Part shown: positions 44,880 through 56,322 of the stretch, piece after piece
Position numbering within the stretch: position 1 is the first letter of the stretch
How the letters are laid out: each line of letters opens with the position of its first letter
NCBI GenBank assembly: GCA_012934845.2
Contig: WNNJ02003858.1
Coordinates: forward strand, 1-64,000
Length of the DNA: 64,000 nt
Source: Pomphorhynchus laevis
Lineage: Eukaryota; Acanthocephala; Palaeacanthocephala; Echinorhynchida; Pomphorhynchidae
Direction of reading: 5' to 3'
Notes under the pieces: model-generated
Seen by the model: the letters and a program-made list of their open reading frames with translations, nothing else
Told to the model about the DNA's origin: nothing
Database searches by the model: none
Translations under genes and position numbers: made by a program

Positions 44880-44980
44880 TTGTATCAGAATAAGAATTAG
44901 AGGTCATCAGGAGGAACTGCTATGCTATCAGGTTTCGGCCCCCAACTCCTCTACCCAACATAGCAGCGGCGCCAAATACA
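44880..44980. repeat. Structured element with interlocked pairings, beside PLE RT
   Basis: TTAGAGG (44894) ... CTGCTATG ... CCTCTA ... CATAGCAG (to about 44967). Both pairings are perfect and interlock. Same arrangement and distance from the PLE RT end as at 22684. The middle between the arms varies (GGCCCCCAA here, GGCCCATAA there). Confidence 0.6.
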
Positions 44981-45040
44981 TGCTAATGATGTATTTCCTC
45001 TGAAATAACTATCTAGTATCTTATTCTAATACAAAGTATA

Positions 45041-45960
45041 TTATTTATTATCCATCCATAAAAATTTGCCACTTAAGAGTTTAAATTTATTCTTTATATT
45101 ATTGTGTTGATTTATATATTTTACTATTTTCTGCTTGATGTTATTTTTATAGTAACCTAGTTTAAAATATGTATCTATTAAATTATTTAAATGATTTTGA
45201 AGAAAGCCAATATCATTACATATTGTTGCAATTCTTAAAATTTCATTATTCAATGTATTATATTTTATATTATATGGTATGCATGAATGCTCATGCAAAA
45301 ATATGTTTCTTGTAAATTTAAATATGTCATATTTACGATATAAATTAAAAGTAGTTTTAATTGATGTTAATTTAATGTTCATATCTAGATATACACCTTC
45401 TTTATCATCAATATTGGTTTTGTTAAGAATAAGGCTTTCTGGATAAATTTGTTCACTAATTGAATAAAAATTATTAGAATTAAATACACATATATCATCA
45501 ATGTATCGAAACATATATTTCATATATTTATATTGTTTAGATTTAGTTTTTACACAGTTATGAACAAATTCATATTCTATAAAGCTTAAAAACAAGTCAG
45601 CTATAATTGGGCTACTATTACCGCTCATTGGAACACCTTTTACTGGTCTAAATATAGATGTCCCTACTTTTAAATAATTTTGATTTATCAAAATATTTAA
45701 GGATTCTATTAATTCAATTTTATCCATATATTTATATTTACTTGATGGTTTAATTTTTGTTAGATATGCGTTATAGTTATTATAACATATATATGTATAT
45801 ATTTTTCCGAATAGAAGATTAATTAATTTTTCTAATGCATCTTTAATATCTACTAAATCTAGATTTGTATAAAGCATACTAAAATCGTAAGTATTTCATA
45901 TTCTCAAAATTTATTCCTTTTGTGTGTTCTAAACATTCTTTTGTAGAATTAATAATGAAA
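45041..45960 (-). pseudogene. PLE reverse transcriptase, longest copy of GVPMGG lineage
   Basis: A 278-residue frame (45041-45877) with upstream pieces to 45960. LYTNLDLVDIKDAL is motif A, KGVPMSGNSSPIIADLFLSF motif B, MFRYIDDICVFN motif C, YLDMNIKL motif D/E, then thumb to KFLWMDNK. No GIY-YIG follows on this strand; matching GIY-YIG pieces lie alone at 1971-2682. The element is 5'-truncated and broken. PLE RTs copy their RNA at a nicked DNA end. Confidence 0.85.
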
Positions 45961-45987
45961 TAGTGTTTTATACCAGTATTAATTTAT

Positions 45988-46140
45988 TACCCTACAATAT
46001 ATTTATTGTAGGGTAATTTTTATTTTTTCCCTCCTTTATCACATTCAAATACATCCTGGTTCCCACCAGGAGGTATGTGTTCCCACACATGATTAAGACT
46101 TTTGTTTTTTCTTCCTCGTGGTCATGCAAGCGTGCGCCAG
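45988..46140. repeat. Cluster of small hairpins
   Basis: TACCCTACAATA/TATTGTAGGGTA, CCTGGT/ACCAGG and TGTGT/ACACA hairpins, plus GCGTGCGCCAGCACGC, lie between two PLE fragments. Richer in GC than its surroundings. Nature unknown. Confidence 0.5.
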
Positions 46141-46159
46141 CACGCATTTGCCAAGTAAA

Positions 46160-47158
46160 ATTAGTATTTTTTAATTATGAATAAGGCTATCTGGATAAAT
46201 TTGTTCGCTTATTGAATAAACATTATTAAAGTTAAATACATATATCATCCATCAATGTATTGAAACATATTTCATATCTTTATATAAAGTGGATTTATTT
46301 TTTACATAGTTATGAACAAATTCATGTTATATAAAGCTTAAAAACAAGTCAACTTTTATCGGCTACGATCACTTTAATTGGATCATATTTTAGTTGTTTA
46401 AATATAGTTGTTCAAATAATTTTAATTTATCAAAATATTTAAGGATTTTATTAATTCAATTTTATCCATATATTTATATTTACTTGATGGTTTAATTTTT
46501 GTTAGATAGGCGTTATAATTATTATAACATATATATATATATCTTTTTCCGAATATAAGATTAATTAATTTTACTAACGCTTCTTTAATATCTACTAAAT
46601 CTAGATTTGTATAAAGCGTACTAAAATCGTATGTATTTATATTTTGAAAATTTATTCCTTTTGCCTGTTCTAAAGATTCTGTTGTAAAATTAATACTGAA
46701 ATAGTGTTTTATACCAGTATTAATTTCGATTACTTTACAATATTTTTTTAAGTGTGCTTTAATTACTTTAAGTATTTTATTCATATAAACAGAAAGAGGT
46801 TTCAATCTACATTTAAAAGCATTACATATGAACCTAGGTTTTATTGGATTGTTATGTAATTTTGGATTCTTATTCTGATACAACGTCTGTTGTTTATTAG
46901 TCAATTTATATTTTGAAAATTTATTCCTTTTGTCTGTTCTAAAAATTCTGTTGTAGAATTAATATCGAAATAGTGTTTTATACCAGTATTAATTTCGATT
47001 ACTTTACAATATTTTTTGAAGTGTGCTTTACTTAATTTAAGTATTTTATTTATATAGACTGAAAATGGTTTTAATGTACGATAAAATAATATAATGGTTT
47101 TATCTAACAGCTTATTTTTGAAGTGTATATTCATCTTAATTGCAAGATAACGAATCAT
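46160..47158 (-). pseudogene. PLE RT N-terminal fragments (GVPMGG lineage), two joined copies
   Basis: 46422-46904 encodes FICNAFKCRLKPLSVYMNKI, KHYFSINFTTESLEQAKGIN and YDFSTLYTNLDLVDIKEAL; 46901-47158 repeats the PFSVYINKILKLSKAHFKKY part. A worn RYIDD remnant lies at 46180-46330. These supply the N-terminal side of the RT that other copies lack, but each is incomplete. Confidence 0.75.
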
Positions 47159-50100
47159 CTATTTAACAATTTAACGGATCATAACAACATTTAGAAATTA
47201 GCCCAAATCATCGTCAACAAAACAACAATATTGATTAGATGATTTGTTCAAAACAACCTTAAGCTTTTTATGATATCAGCGATAGAATAAAGATTTTTCT
47301 ATATAAGACCGATAACTTGTGTGGCCACGTAGACCAGATGATCTTCTAAACTTCCAAGTAAAAAGTTCAAGTATTAAAGCCAGTTATCCCTTAGATGAGT
47401 GCAAGGAAAAACAAATAACTATTAGATGGTAGTAGATAATTTTCAATTATCTACTACCATTCAATCACATTCAATCACGAGTTCGGTGTTCTATTTTCAA
47501 GAAAATAATACCTTCATTCGGCTAATTATCAAAAATATATTTTTTTTTCATATTTTAATTTGTGCAATGTGATTTTTTATTTATTAAGGATAAATGATAG
47601 TAAAATATCGCGTCAAACGCGAGTTACTTTTTTACATCCTTTTTCTTAAATACTAGGCTTAAGGTATAAAGAAGATGATATTTCAGTTTGCTTTTAGTGT
47701 AACGAATATCAAACTTAGTCGATAATTCATTATCATGAATTATTAATTCATTTGTAAAGTAGTTCACTTATTCATTATCTTTTTGTTTCATTAAAATTTA
47801 AAAATTTGATAAGATGCCTGTAATTTAATTGTTTTTATTTCAATTGCATTTAATTGTAGACCTACTCTAGAACTTATGTCTACATCATACTTTCGCTATT
47901 GATATTACTGTTTTACAAATCAAAATAATTATTTAAATGAATTAATTACTTTTTTGCTTACAAAATTCGATGCAAAATATAATTTCACTTATTCAAAAGA
48001 TCAAATGTTCAAAGTTACGTTTGTTGTTAAGCAATGTGGTTGACAGTTTTTATTATTTTATTATTCGGGTGTTAATTTAGATGATTACATGAAGCATTTG
48101 CAGTCTTGAAAATGTAAATTACAATTTACTTTAATGCCCATTTTTCCAACCAATTTAATTGAATATTTTCATGAATATTTGTTAATCGAATTTGTTAATT
48201 CGATTAACAACATCAAATAATCAGATATTTTGCAACATCTTGATTAGCAATCAATTGATTAATTCATTTTTACTAATTCTGTTGTAATTTTATTTTGATT
48301 CCAAAATGACGATATTTTGACCTTTATTAGTTAAGAATAATTTTAAATTCTACATTACGTAATCAGGTCACTTTTATGCACTCAACGTCAAATGAAAATA
48401 CAGTTACTGTCATAATGCATAAGTGAATTCGAATATAGTACTATGAACAGTATGAACGATTCATAAACTAATAAAAATTATATTTTGCTCCTAATTATAA
48501 CGTGTGAAGTAAGTATATTTCAGTATTTTATATAAAAAACATGAAAAAACATGGTTTTATAAATATGCAGAAAACGTTTGTTTTATATAAATATGCAGAA
48601 TGTTGTTCTAAGAGTTGCATATTACAGTGCTTGTATTAAACTTTAATCATAAAGCCGTTTTAAAACACTCTCATTTTCCAATTAAAAATAAAAGCATTGT
48701 TTAAAGATGAAAATAACATAAATGTGCTTCAATAGAATACAGTAATGTGTTTCATATTTATAACTTTGTATTTAAGCAACAGAAACGGTCTTATAGTAAG
48801 GCGAATAAATAGATTTATCTTAGCGTAATTATTCATCGAATCGATTACTTTTAATGTATAATTTCCTTGCTGAAAATACATTTTCAGCATAATACATTTT
48901 CACCAAGAAAATACATCTTACGTACGATGCTTTAAAAATGTTATCTGGGCAATTACGCTATTTTGGATGATTTAAAGTTTATTATAAAATGTATAAGTTT
49001 ATAAAATGACTGAATTTTTAAACATTTGAATGAAATAAGTAAATGTTGGTCGAAAATTATATTTATAAAGCGTGATAGATACATTTTACATAAAAAAAAC
49101 TTTTTTAGTTTTACAACAAAAGATACAGTAAGTCAGGCCATCAACATTTTATTCTTCACTTATATAATTATGTATTAAAAGTTATTTTAATAATAAAATA
49201 ATTTAGATCCACGATATAATTATTTATAAATCTAATTGATAATTAATCAATCTAATAGATAATTATTTTATATATAAATATTAATCATTTGATAGATCAA
49301 AATTAACAATTATGAAATTAATAGAACAAAAATAATTTATTTATTAACTATTTAATAATATCATTGATATTTGATAAATAGTTATTTAGTTGATTTCTAA
49401 TTTGTTAGTCGATTTCAATAAATTTCAATCTTTATCATAATATTTATGTTGGATAAGATAATTTTGATCTTTTTATATCTTTTTATTAAATTTTTATTGC
49501 CGATAGTCGTAAATTATACAACATAAACATATATGTTAATATATGTAAATTAGTATTTTATTAGTATTTGTTAATATTGTCTGCAATTTGCTTTACTGCT
49601 AATATCCCACCGAATATTATATATTAAATATAAATTTATATAAATTTATAATTAATAATGATACATTATAAAAACTTCTAAAATAGTATTTTAAAACTTT
49701 CAGATGATTTTTTATATTAAAAAGATTACTTTACATCCAAAGATAAAAGCGATAAAATCTTTTATAAGATTATTTTGTAAAGGATAAAAGCGTTAGATCA
49801 ACTATTTGAAAAATTATGAAATTTGTAAATTCTTGTTAGTGCATTATTTCATGATTTATTAGTTAAAACTGCTTTTAACAAAAATACGCCCACGTACGTT
49901 TTATAATCAAATATTCAATGCTATTGAAAAATAGAAATAAAAGCCGTTAACATACCGCAAGTTTTGCTTTACGAAAGTCACGAGTAACAAGAATGGTTTC
50001 GATCTTATTAGAATTTGTAGTTTCATTGAAATACAGATACGAAAGTAGTTTAAAGGAAAACAATTCGATTCTATGAGCTAATCTATAAAATAAAAATATT

Positions 50101-50540
50101 AATTTACATTTTTAAACTGAATGCAATCTTGCCCGATTCCTGTAATGTCGGATATAGCATTACCAAGCCCAGCAGCTATTTAAAGAAAACAAATAAATAT
50201 TTAACTAAATATTAAAAGCATAAAATAATATTTTAGCTACTTCTATATTAAAATGAAGAGCTGCTAAATTGGCAAATGCTCGATACCTTATCGAGAAATT
50301 CGACTTGACACACGAAGTCATTTGTTGCAAACTCTTAATTTGTTCATGCTTCGTAAGTTATTAACAATTTGTTAAATTTTGAAGTGCTTAATATGTTCTT
50401 AAGCTTCAAACTCCTTTTGAATGCAAGCTTTATATCAATTAAAGGCGTATACGTAGTTTTTATAATTGTATTTATATTCTTCTCCATTAACTCTAATTGG
50501 AATACTTTTTAGTGACAAGGCAATCGTCCGAATTATTTTA
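47159..50540. other. AT-rich interval, nothing recognised
   Basis: Long A/T runs, a few short hairpins (GATAATTTTCAATTATC near 47438) and no convincing exon, RT motif or ribozyme core on either strand. Confidence 0.5.
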
Positions 50541-50554
50541 TTCGTTTTTCAGTT

Positions 50555-51415
50555 AGTGTTGCAAGCCGTCGTTCGAAAATTTTCCTGTGTGATGTAATTG
50601 AACGTCTTTTCGAGTGCTCTATCAATTAAATAATTGATTTCGCAAAACATATATCCGCGCTCTCGTAGTTCGTTTCTTAAGCATTTCAAATGTCGATATT
50701 TTGCATCATTATTGTTACATATTTTTAATATCTTGCTAGCTTCATTTTATATGATGTTAGATTTTATTCTGGAATGATGTGGTGCACTTCTGAGATGCAT
50801 GTGAATTTTCTTCGAGGATGTTTTCTTGAATAAATCAGTGCCAAATCATCCATCCGAGTTTCGCTGTATCTGCCCACCTATAAAATTAATTTGATACCCG
50901 AGATGACTGTAAATGAAAGTGGGCCGGCTGTATTTAGATTTTTTATAAAGACTTGAAGAGAATCCACCCCGAGTGGCAAGATAACTAAAATATCATCTAT
51001 ATACCGCAGATACAGCAATGGTTTATTCTTCTGAGATTCCAGAAATTGCATATCGTACGTGGCAATATATGAAATCGTGAAAATAGATGACATAGGAGAA
51101 CCCATCACGGTGCCACAACGTTGTAGGTAATGTTGTTGATTAAATTCATTAATATTGCCGTTTAGAACTATCTCTAACCTTCAGTGATCATTAACGATGT
51201 TGCGTCCGTCATTTCTGTTTGATTAAATGCTGAATTTACGTAATTTCAGTGCTTGTGCATGTGGTATGGCTGTATATTGATAAGATATTGAGTGTAAATA
51301 ATATGCATTAGCAAATCTATATTTACTAGCATTTTGGTAGATTTCTTCCAGTGAAATTTTACGACTCAGAGGGGGGTTTATAAAACGAGTAGTAAATGTA
51401 TCCATAAAGTATTTT
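50555..51415 (-). pseudogene. PLE remnant (TVMGSPMSS lineage)
   Basis: Minus strand: NEFNQQHYLQRCGTVMGSPM and SSIFTISYIATYD (motif B), LLYLRYIDDILVI (motif C), INFIGG, DGWFGTDLFKKTSSKKIH and a thumb with EASKILKICNNNDAKYRHLK. The lineage differs from the GVPMGG, VAMGS and GTAMGT ones. Broken several times. A frame at 51585-51830 (TPYSVISLEPFKLSMNY...) may be its N-terminal side. Confidence 0.7.
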
Positions 51416-51559
51416 TTGACATATGTTGCTGCTTTATCAGTTTATAACCTTATTCATTACTTTTATGATACTTAATACAGCTGTAAACAACAGGTAACAT
51501 AAAATATATACAATCTAGTATGTGAGTGACACAGTGCTTACATAAAATTAATCAAATTA

Positions 51560-51605
51560 ATTCAGCTTGTAGAAGAGTTGGTAGTCAACCTTCTGGCGAG
51601 CCCTT
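51560..51605 (+). repeat. Family 4 fragment at PLE edge
   Basis: GAAGAGTTGGTAGTCAACCT TCTGGCGAGCCC matches the stem I/CTGANGA start of family 4, cut off after GAGCCC. It links that repeat family to a PLE end. Confidence 0.5.
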
Positions 51606-51892
51606 CTGATGATTCCTACTATTAGGTGGTGAAAGAAGTTCGCTAATATGAGCGGGGTCGTGTACGAGTAATGATCGTTTTGACCGATCAGCGTTATTTA
51701 AACGATTCTGGAATGATTTCATTGTGTTATAATTCATCGACAATTTAAATGGTTCAAGGGATATAACTGAATATGGCGTTTCTCCGTCATATAAAGATTT
51801 TGATTGAAATTTGTCGTAAACGGGTAACATGCCTACAACAGAAACTGAATCGTCAGTTGCGCTTTGGTATAATGCGTAATAGGTGCATCACA

Positions 51893-51959
51893 GATCCCTC
51901 CCACTACTGGATGCAGAGGAGGACTGCCAGTCCTCCTGCATCCAGTAGTGGGAGGGATC
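51893..51959. repeat. Near-perfect hairpin, ~33-bp arms
   Basis: GATCCCTCCCACTACTGGAT then GCAGAGGAGGACTG is mirrored by CAGTCCTCCTGC then ATCCAGTAGTGGGAGGGATC. It ends 5 bases before a hammerhead core. A one-armed version lies at 52230-52270. Confidence 0.9.
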
Positions 51960-52010
51960 CAGCACTGATGAGTCATTGTGATGACGAAACGGCATTCGTC
52001 ATTCTTTCGC
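51950..52010 (+). ncRNA. Hammerhead ribozyme candidate, canonical order (family 7), copy 1
   Basis: CTGATGA-GTCAT-TGTG-ATGAC-GAAA-CGGCATTCGTC. Stem II is 5 bp with a 4-base loop, stem III ACG/CGT with loop GCATT, cleavage predicted after GTC at 52000. Stem I is unclear: GGAGGGAT/ATTCTTTC can pair only if six bases next to the core bulge out. Confidence 0.65.
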
Positions 52011-52261
52011 GTCAGGCTTACATGTTTTACAAGAAATTCACGCGGAATGGTCTCACTTTCCTTAAATTCATGATAAAAGTTAGCCGATATTAAAGAGACC
52101 TGCGCTGACATTTGACAGTGCTTTTGCTAATGATCCTTTTTGGTGAAGCTGTAGTACTGATTTTGTACTCTATGATGTTACTAGAAAAAAATTTCTAGTA
52201 CATCATTCACATTGATTCATTCATTGATTGCCGTCTGTCAGTCCTCCTCTGCATCCAGTTA

Positions 52262-52320
52262 TGGGGGGATATGGCACTGATGAGTCATTGTGATGACGAA
52301 ACGGCATATGTCATTCTTTC
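52262..52320 (+). ncRNA. Hammerhead ribozyme candidate (family 7), copy 2
   Basis: Identical core and stem II; stem III ACG/TGT with one wobble; GTC kept. GGGGGGAT/ATTCTTTC is again possible as stem I. Lies 312 bases after copy 1. Confidence 0.6.
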
Positions 52321-53189
52321 GCGTCTGGCTTACATGTTTTACAATATATCAAAAAGAAATATAATTAGGAATAAAGAACGAAAAAGAAAAAGCCGACATA
52401 TTTTTATGATTTTATCAAATATGTAGATTCAGTTAACTTAATTAATTAAATATAAGTTATCTAAATTCAATTAATTTAATTTGATTTAAGAATGTAATAG
52501 CTAAATTACTAGATAAACTTTTTAGAATGAGAGTTGTACAGATATAGGAGCATAAATTTTCGTCGTAGGGTTGCTACAATCGAGGAAGGATCGTCAAGAA
52601 AATATTGAGCTCCTAGATTAAATAAAAGCAGAGGTCGTTTATACATTCATAAACAGTGCGTTTTTAAGCCAATAAGTGGTTCGAAAGGTGCGGAGGAAAT
52701 ACGACTTGCAGAATTATGAATACATTGTAGAAGTCGAAGAGGACTTCTACAATGTATTGGAAGATAAGTATGAAAGTGCAGAATGAATGAGAAAAATGAA
52801 CAGTGTCAATTTGTCTTTCAGTGGTGAAAGACAAAATAACGTATAAATTAAGAGAAAATCTATAATTATAAAAATAATTAATTTAGAATATAATTTAAAA
52901 AATAGATATTTATAAAATTTTATCTAAAATTACTACGGCATGAGAACGCTAGTTTAAAGTGCATTGGGAATAAAACAACCATAAAAAACTTTAGTGGCCA
53001 CAAAACACAAATAAAAAGTAATATAAGATTTTATGATTAAGATAAGTACATATATATTATCAGAAGTTGTTTTTGGCTTTTGTCGAAAACTTACAAATAC
53101 CTGGCTCTCAAATAAAAAATGACTATTTTACATTGATTATATAAACATGCGTTATAATCTAAACTTTGACTGCTATTCAAAAATTTTAT

Positions 53190-54600
53190 TGCGAATTTAA
53201 TAAAAATTGAGACAGATGCTGATGTGATTCATTCATTAGATCATAATAAAGATGATCTTATGCATCTTATATTAAAGAATCATGTAATGGCAACAATCGA
53301 TGTAGTTTCGCTTTATACTTCAATCCCATACAATAAAGGTATATCTGCTATTAAGTATTATATGGATAAAGCAAAGTGGCCTGATAATAAGAAAGCATTT
53401 GTCGAAGATGCACTAAGAGTTGTCCTAGAAAATAACGTCTTTGAATTTAATGGTAGTCTTTATAGACAACTACACGGGACAGCGATGGGGACTGCGGTGG
53501 CGCCAGTCTATGCAATTTTGTATCTCGGATTATACGAACAAAATATACTTGATGGTTTAGAGGTAAGTCCGATTATGTATTGTCGATACATTGATGACAG
53601 ATTTGTAATGTTTCGGGAAAGATATTATTTAGATAAACTTATGAACGAATTGAATCATGGAGATTTGGAGTTTGTTGTGGAGGAAGGAATTCGAGTGAAT
53701 TTCCTTGATATTACTATTAATCGATATGATCAAGGCAACATACAAATAAATTTATACCGAAAACCATCATGGAAACCGACATATATCCATGCCCGTAGTG
53801 CTCATCCAATGCATATCAAGCGGAATATGATCATTAACGAGGCACGTCGAATAATTAAAATATGTAGCAGATCAATAGATCGTGAATTACATTTACGAGC
53901 ATTGGCTGATCACTTAGTTAATAGAGGTTATAAAAAACGAATGATATTTCATCAAATTAATATTGCACGAAATACGGAGAATAATACCAGGGAACCAAAA
54001 TTAAATATTTGTTCAGGATTCATTGGAATTGACTATGTTCCTACTTTATCCAATGTAAAGCACGAATTTGACAATCTTACAGAAGGAGCTAGCAAGAATT
54101 TCAAGTGTGATACATCTAGAGTACCCTCTGTGTATTATAAAACTGGAAATTCAATCAGGCATTGTTTAGTTAGCTCTGTCTTAAACAAAAACACGATGAT
54201 AGAAGAAGGTGGCAATAAGAAATGTTTAAGAAATAGATGCAAATGTTGTTTAACTATGAAAGAATCAAATTATTATCAAAGCAATTTAACAAATCTAAAG
54301 TATAAAATTAAATCAACCAGTAATTGTGCAACTGAAGGTATTGTCTATTTAGCTACATGTCGTGAATGCCCGGCACAATATGTTGGTGAATCTGGTCGTA
54401 GTCTAAGCAGCAGATTATGCAACAGACGAGCCGATATTAAGGCAAAACGGCCAACAGATGCTACTGTGATTCATTCATTAGATCATAATATAGATGATGT
54501 TTTTGATTATAATATTATTTCCTTATCTAATGATAAGATAAGAAGAAAACATAAAGAAATGAACCTTATTGGACAAATTTCAACTTACTCCAAACATTAA
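53190..54600 (+). CDS. PLE protein: reverse transcriptase plus GIY-YIG endonuclease (458 aa frame)
   Basis: Open frame from 53224. VSLYTSIPYNKGISAIKYY is motif A, RQLHGTAMGTAVAPVYAIL motif B, CRYIDDRFVMF motif C, VNFLDITINRY D/E, then thumb. A cysteine cluster (CLRNRCKCCLTM) precedes GIY-YIG: GIVYLATCRECPAQYVGESG, RSLSSRL, and a closing helix with KEMNLI. The RT's N-terminal part is missing and the frame starts inside a copy of its own 3' coding sequence (see findings). As far as visible both catalytic domains look whole. Confidence 0.9.
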
Positions 54601-54715
54601 TCCGGATCACTGTTTTGCTTGGAGAGATTTAACATGATTATCTATATATTTATTTTTAGGAACACTAATTGTAAGACTTGTGCTAATGTTTGTACTGTGT
54701 TTTAAGATTGTTGTA

Positions 54716-54753
54716 TAGCTGATGAAGCTCAATGTAATGAGCGAAACGTTCTA
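54716..54753 (+). ncRNA. Hammerhead-like motif downstream of PLE protein
   Basis: TAG-CTGATGA-A-GCTC-AATGTAAT-GAGC-GAAA-CGTT-CTA. Stem II GCTC/GAGC is perfect but one extra A follows the core; stem III is AC/GT with no loop and stem I only 3 bp. It lies 116 bases past the PLE stop, where PLEs are known to carry hammerheads, so position supports it more than pairing does. Confidence 0.6.
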
Positions 54754-55029
54754 AAAAACTTTGTTGGTTTTTGCTGGTAATTCTACAACATATTAAATAT
54801 CATTATGTGCCCTGCGAGAATCCCAGCTGGAAGTATTTTAATTCCTGACGATTCAAATATATCAATGATCCATGTGAGGATCCTTTCATCTTCCAAACAA
54901 GCATTAATCTATGCACATGTACATTTTCTAGCATTTTGCTATACATATGGTGTGGTTCCTAATGGCTTGTGTATTAAACAAACTTTATTGGTTTTTGCTG
55001 GTAATTCTATACATATTAAATATATATAG

Positions 55030-55522
55030 TGATACATTAGACTGATGGAGCTGATGATCGAATTCCAGTTTTTTAGCAGCTCATATTGATTTTAAATCAA
55101 TAGTAGCCAGTTTAGGCTCCTGGACCACAGTTTCAAGCGATTTTTCGCACTACCAATTTAAAAAACGTATTCCTTTTGGAATCCTGTAAGAAATTCAATG
55201 CCCTCGTAACCAACGAATACGCATTTGTGCATATAAAGAATAACTAGAAGGTCCACACACGCAGCAAGCCAGTAAAAACGCTTTATGCCCCTGAGCTTCG
55301 TATAACATCGTGAGGAATTGCTGGTGTCTTTATAGTTATCACAAAAGCAGTCGAAACGCACCCTAACCACTTCATCCGACTGACGATGACTGCTGGGTGG
55401 TTAGGGGCGTCTCGGGTGAGCTGATGATCGAAGTCCAGTTTTTTAGCAGCTCATATGGATTTTAAATCAATAGTAGCCAGTTTAGGCTCCTGGACCACAG
55501 TTTCAAGCGATTTTTCGCACTA

Positions 55523-55525
<3 letters not shown>
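55030..55525 (+). repeat. Family 3 units, one partial and one full, plus orientation
   Basis: 55031-55160 is the tail half of a unit (GACTGATGGAGCTGATGATC ... GCGATTTTTCGCACTACC); 55160-55525 is a complete unit. They directly follow the PLE at 53190-54790 and end at a TA microsatellite. Confidence 0.85.
55346..55416 (+). ncRNA. Hammerhead-like motif, swapped order (family 3), best copy
   Basis: AGCAGTC (55346-55352), GAAA (55353-55356), CGCACCCTAACCAC (55357-55370), TTCA, TCCGA (55375-55379), CTGACGA (55380-55386), T, GACTGCT (55388-55394), GG, GTGGTTAGGGGCG (55397-55409), T, C, TCGGG (55412-55416). Stem II 7 bp, stem III 14 bp with one bulged A and closing A-T, stem I 5 bp with one G-T; GTC cleavage triplet. 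All core bases present. Confidence 0.7.

Positions 55526-55612
<87 letters not shown>
55526..55612. repeat. (TA)n microsatellite
   Basis: About 43 uninterrupted TA repeats between a family 3 unit and a family 4 palindrome. Such tracts are prone to length error in assemblies. Confidence 0.98.
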
Positions 55613-55613
<1 letters not shown>

Positions 55614-55697
55614 CGAATAGTTGCTAGGTCACACGAGGTGACTTTCGCATTGGAAACCAGCTACAGAATCCTACCTTCATGATATCCAATTCCATAC

Positions 55698-55787
55698 ACC
55701 CTGACTACTAACGGCGCCATTGCCACAACCGTTTTCGTTTCGCCCGCTTTTTGCCACATGTTGGTAGCCCCGGGCTCGTCAGAAGGC
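55698..55787 (-). ncRNA. Hammerhead ribozyme, canonical order (family 4), left arm
   Basis: Mirror copy of 56323-56412 with the same stems and core. Confidence 0.7.
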
Positions 55788-56322
55788 TGACTACCAACTC
55801 TTCGCCTTTTGAAATTTGACTTATCCGAGATTCGAGCTGTCGCTCTCCGTACTTGGCTTGCGCTCTTGACTGCTAGGCTACGAATCCAGGATTACCAGAT
55901 TTCACACAGTATATGAAACCTTCCATCATGATATCCAGAAACTGTATTGTCCGAGATGCTTCTCTGGCATGCTTATTATAGATTTTACCGTTTGAGATCA
56001 TGAAGATCGATTGGAATCGGGACTGGTGATCCTTTGATGGATTCTTATTTATGTAACGAAAATAAGAATCCATCAAAGGATCACCAGTCCCGATTCCAAT
56101 CGATCTTCATGATCTCAAACGGTAAAATCTATAATAAGCATGCCAGAGAAGCATCTCGGACAATACAGTTTCTGGATATCATGATGGAAGGTTTCATATA
56201 CTGTGTGAAATCTGGTAATCCTGGATTCGTAGCCTAGCAGTCAACAGCGCAAGCCAAGTACGGAGAGCGACAGCTCGAATCTCGGATAAGTCAAATTTCA
56301 AAAGGCGAAGAGTTGGTAGTCA

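Noticed and set aside
55873-56237. A 67-codon frame present on both strands
   Set aside because: It is one sequence mirrored by the palindrome; not recognised and not independently supported.
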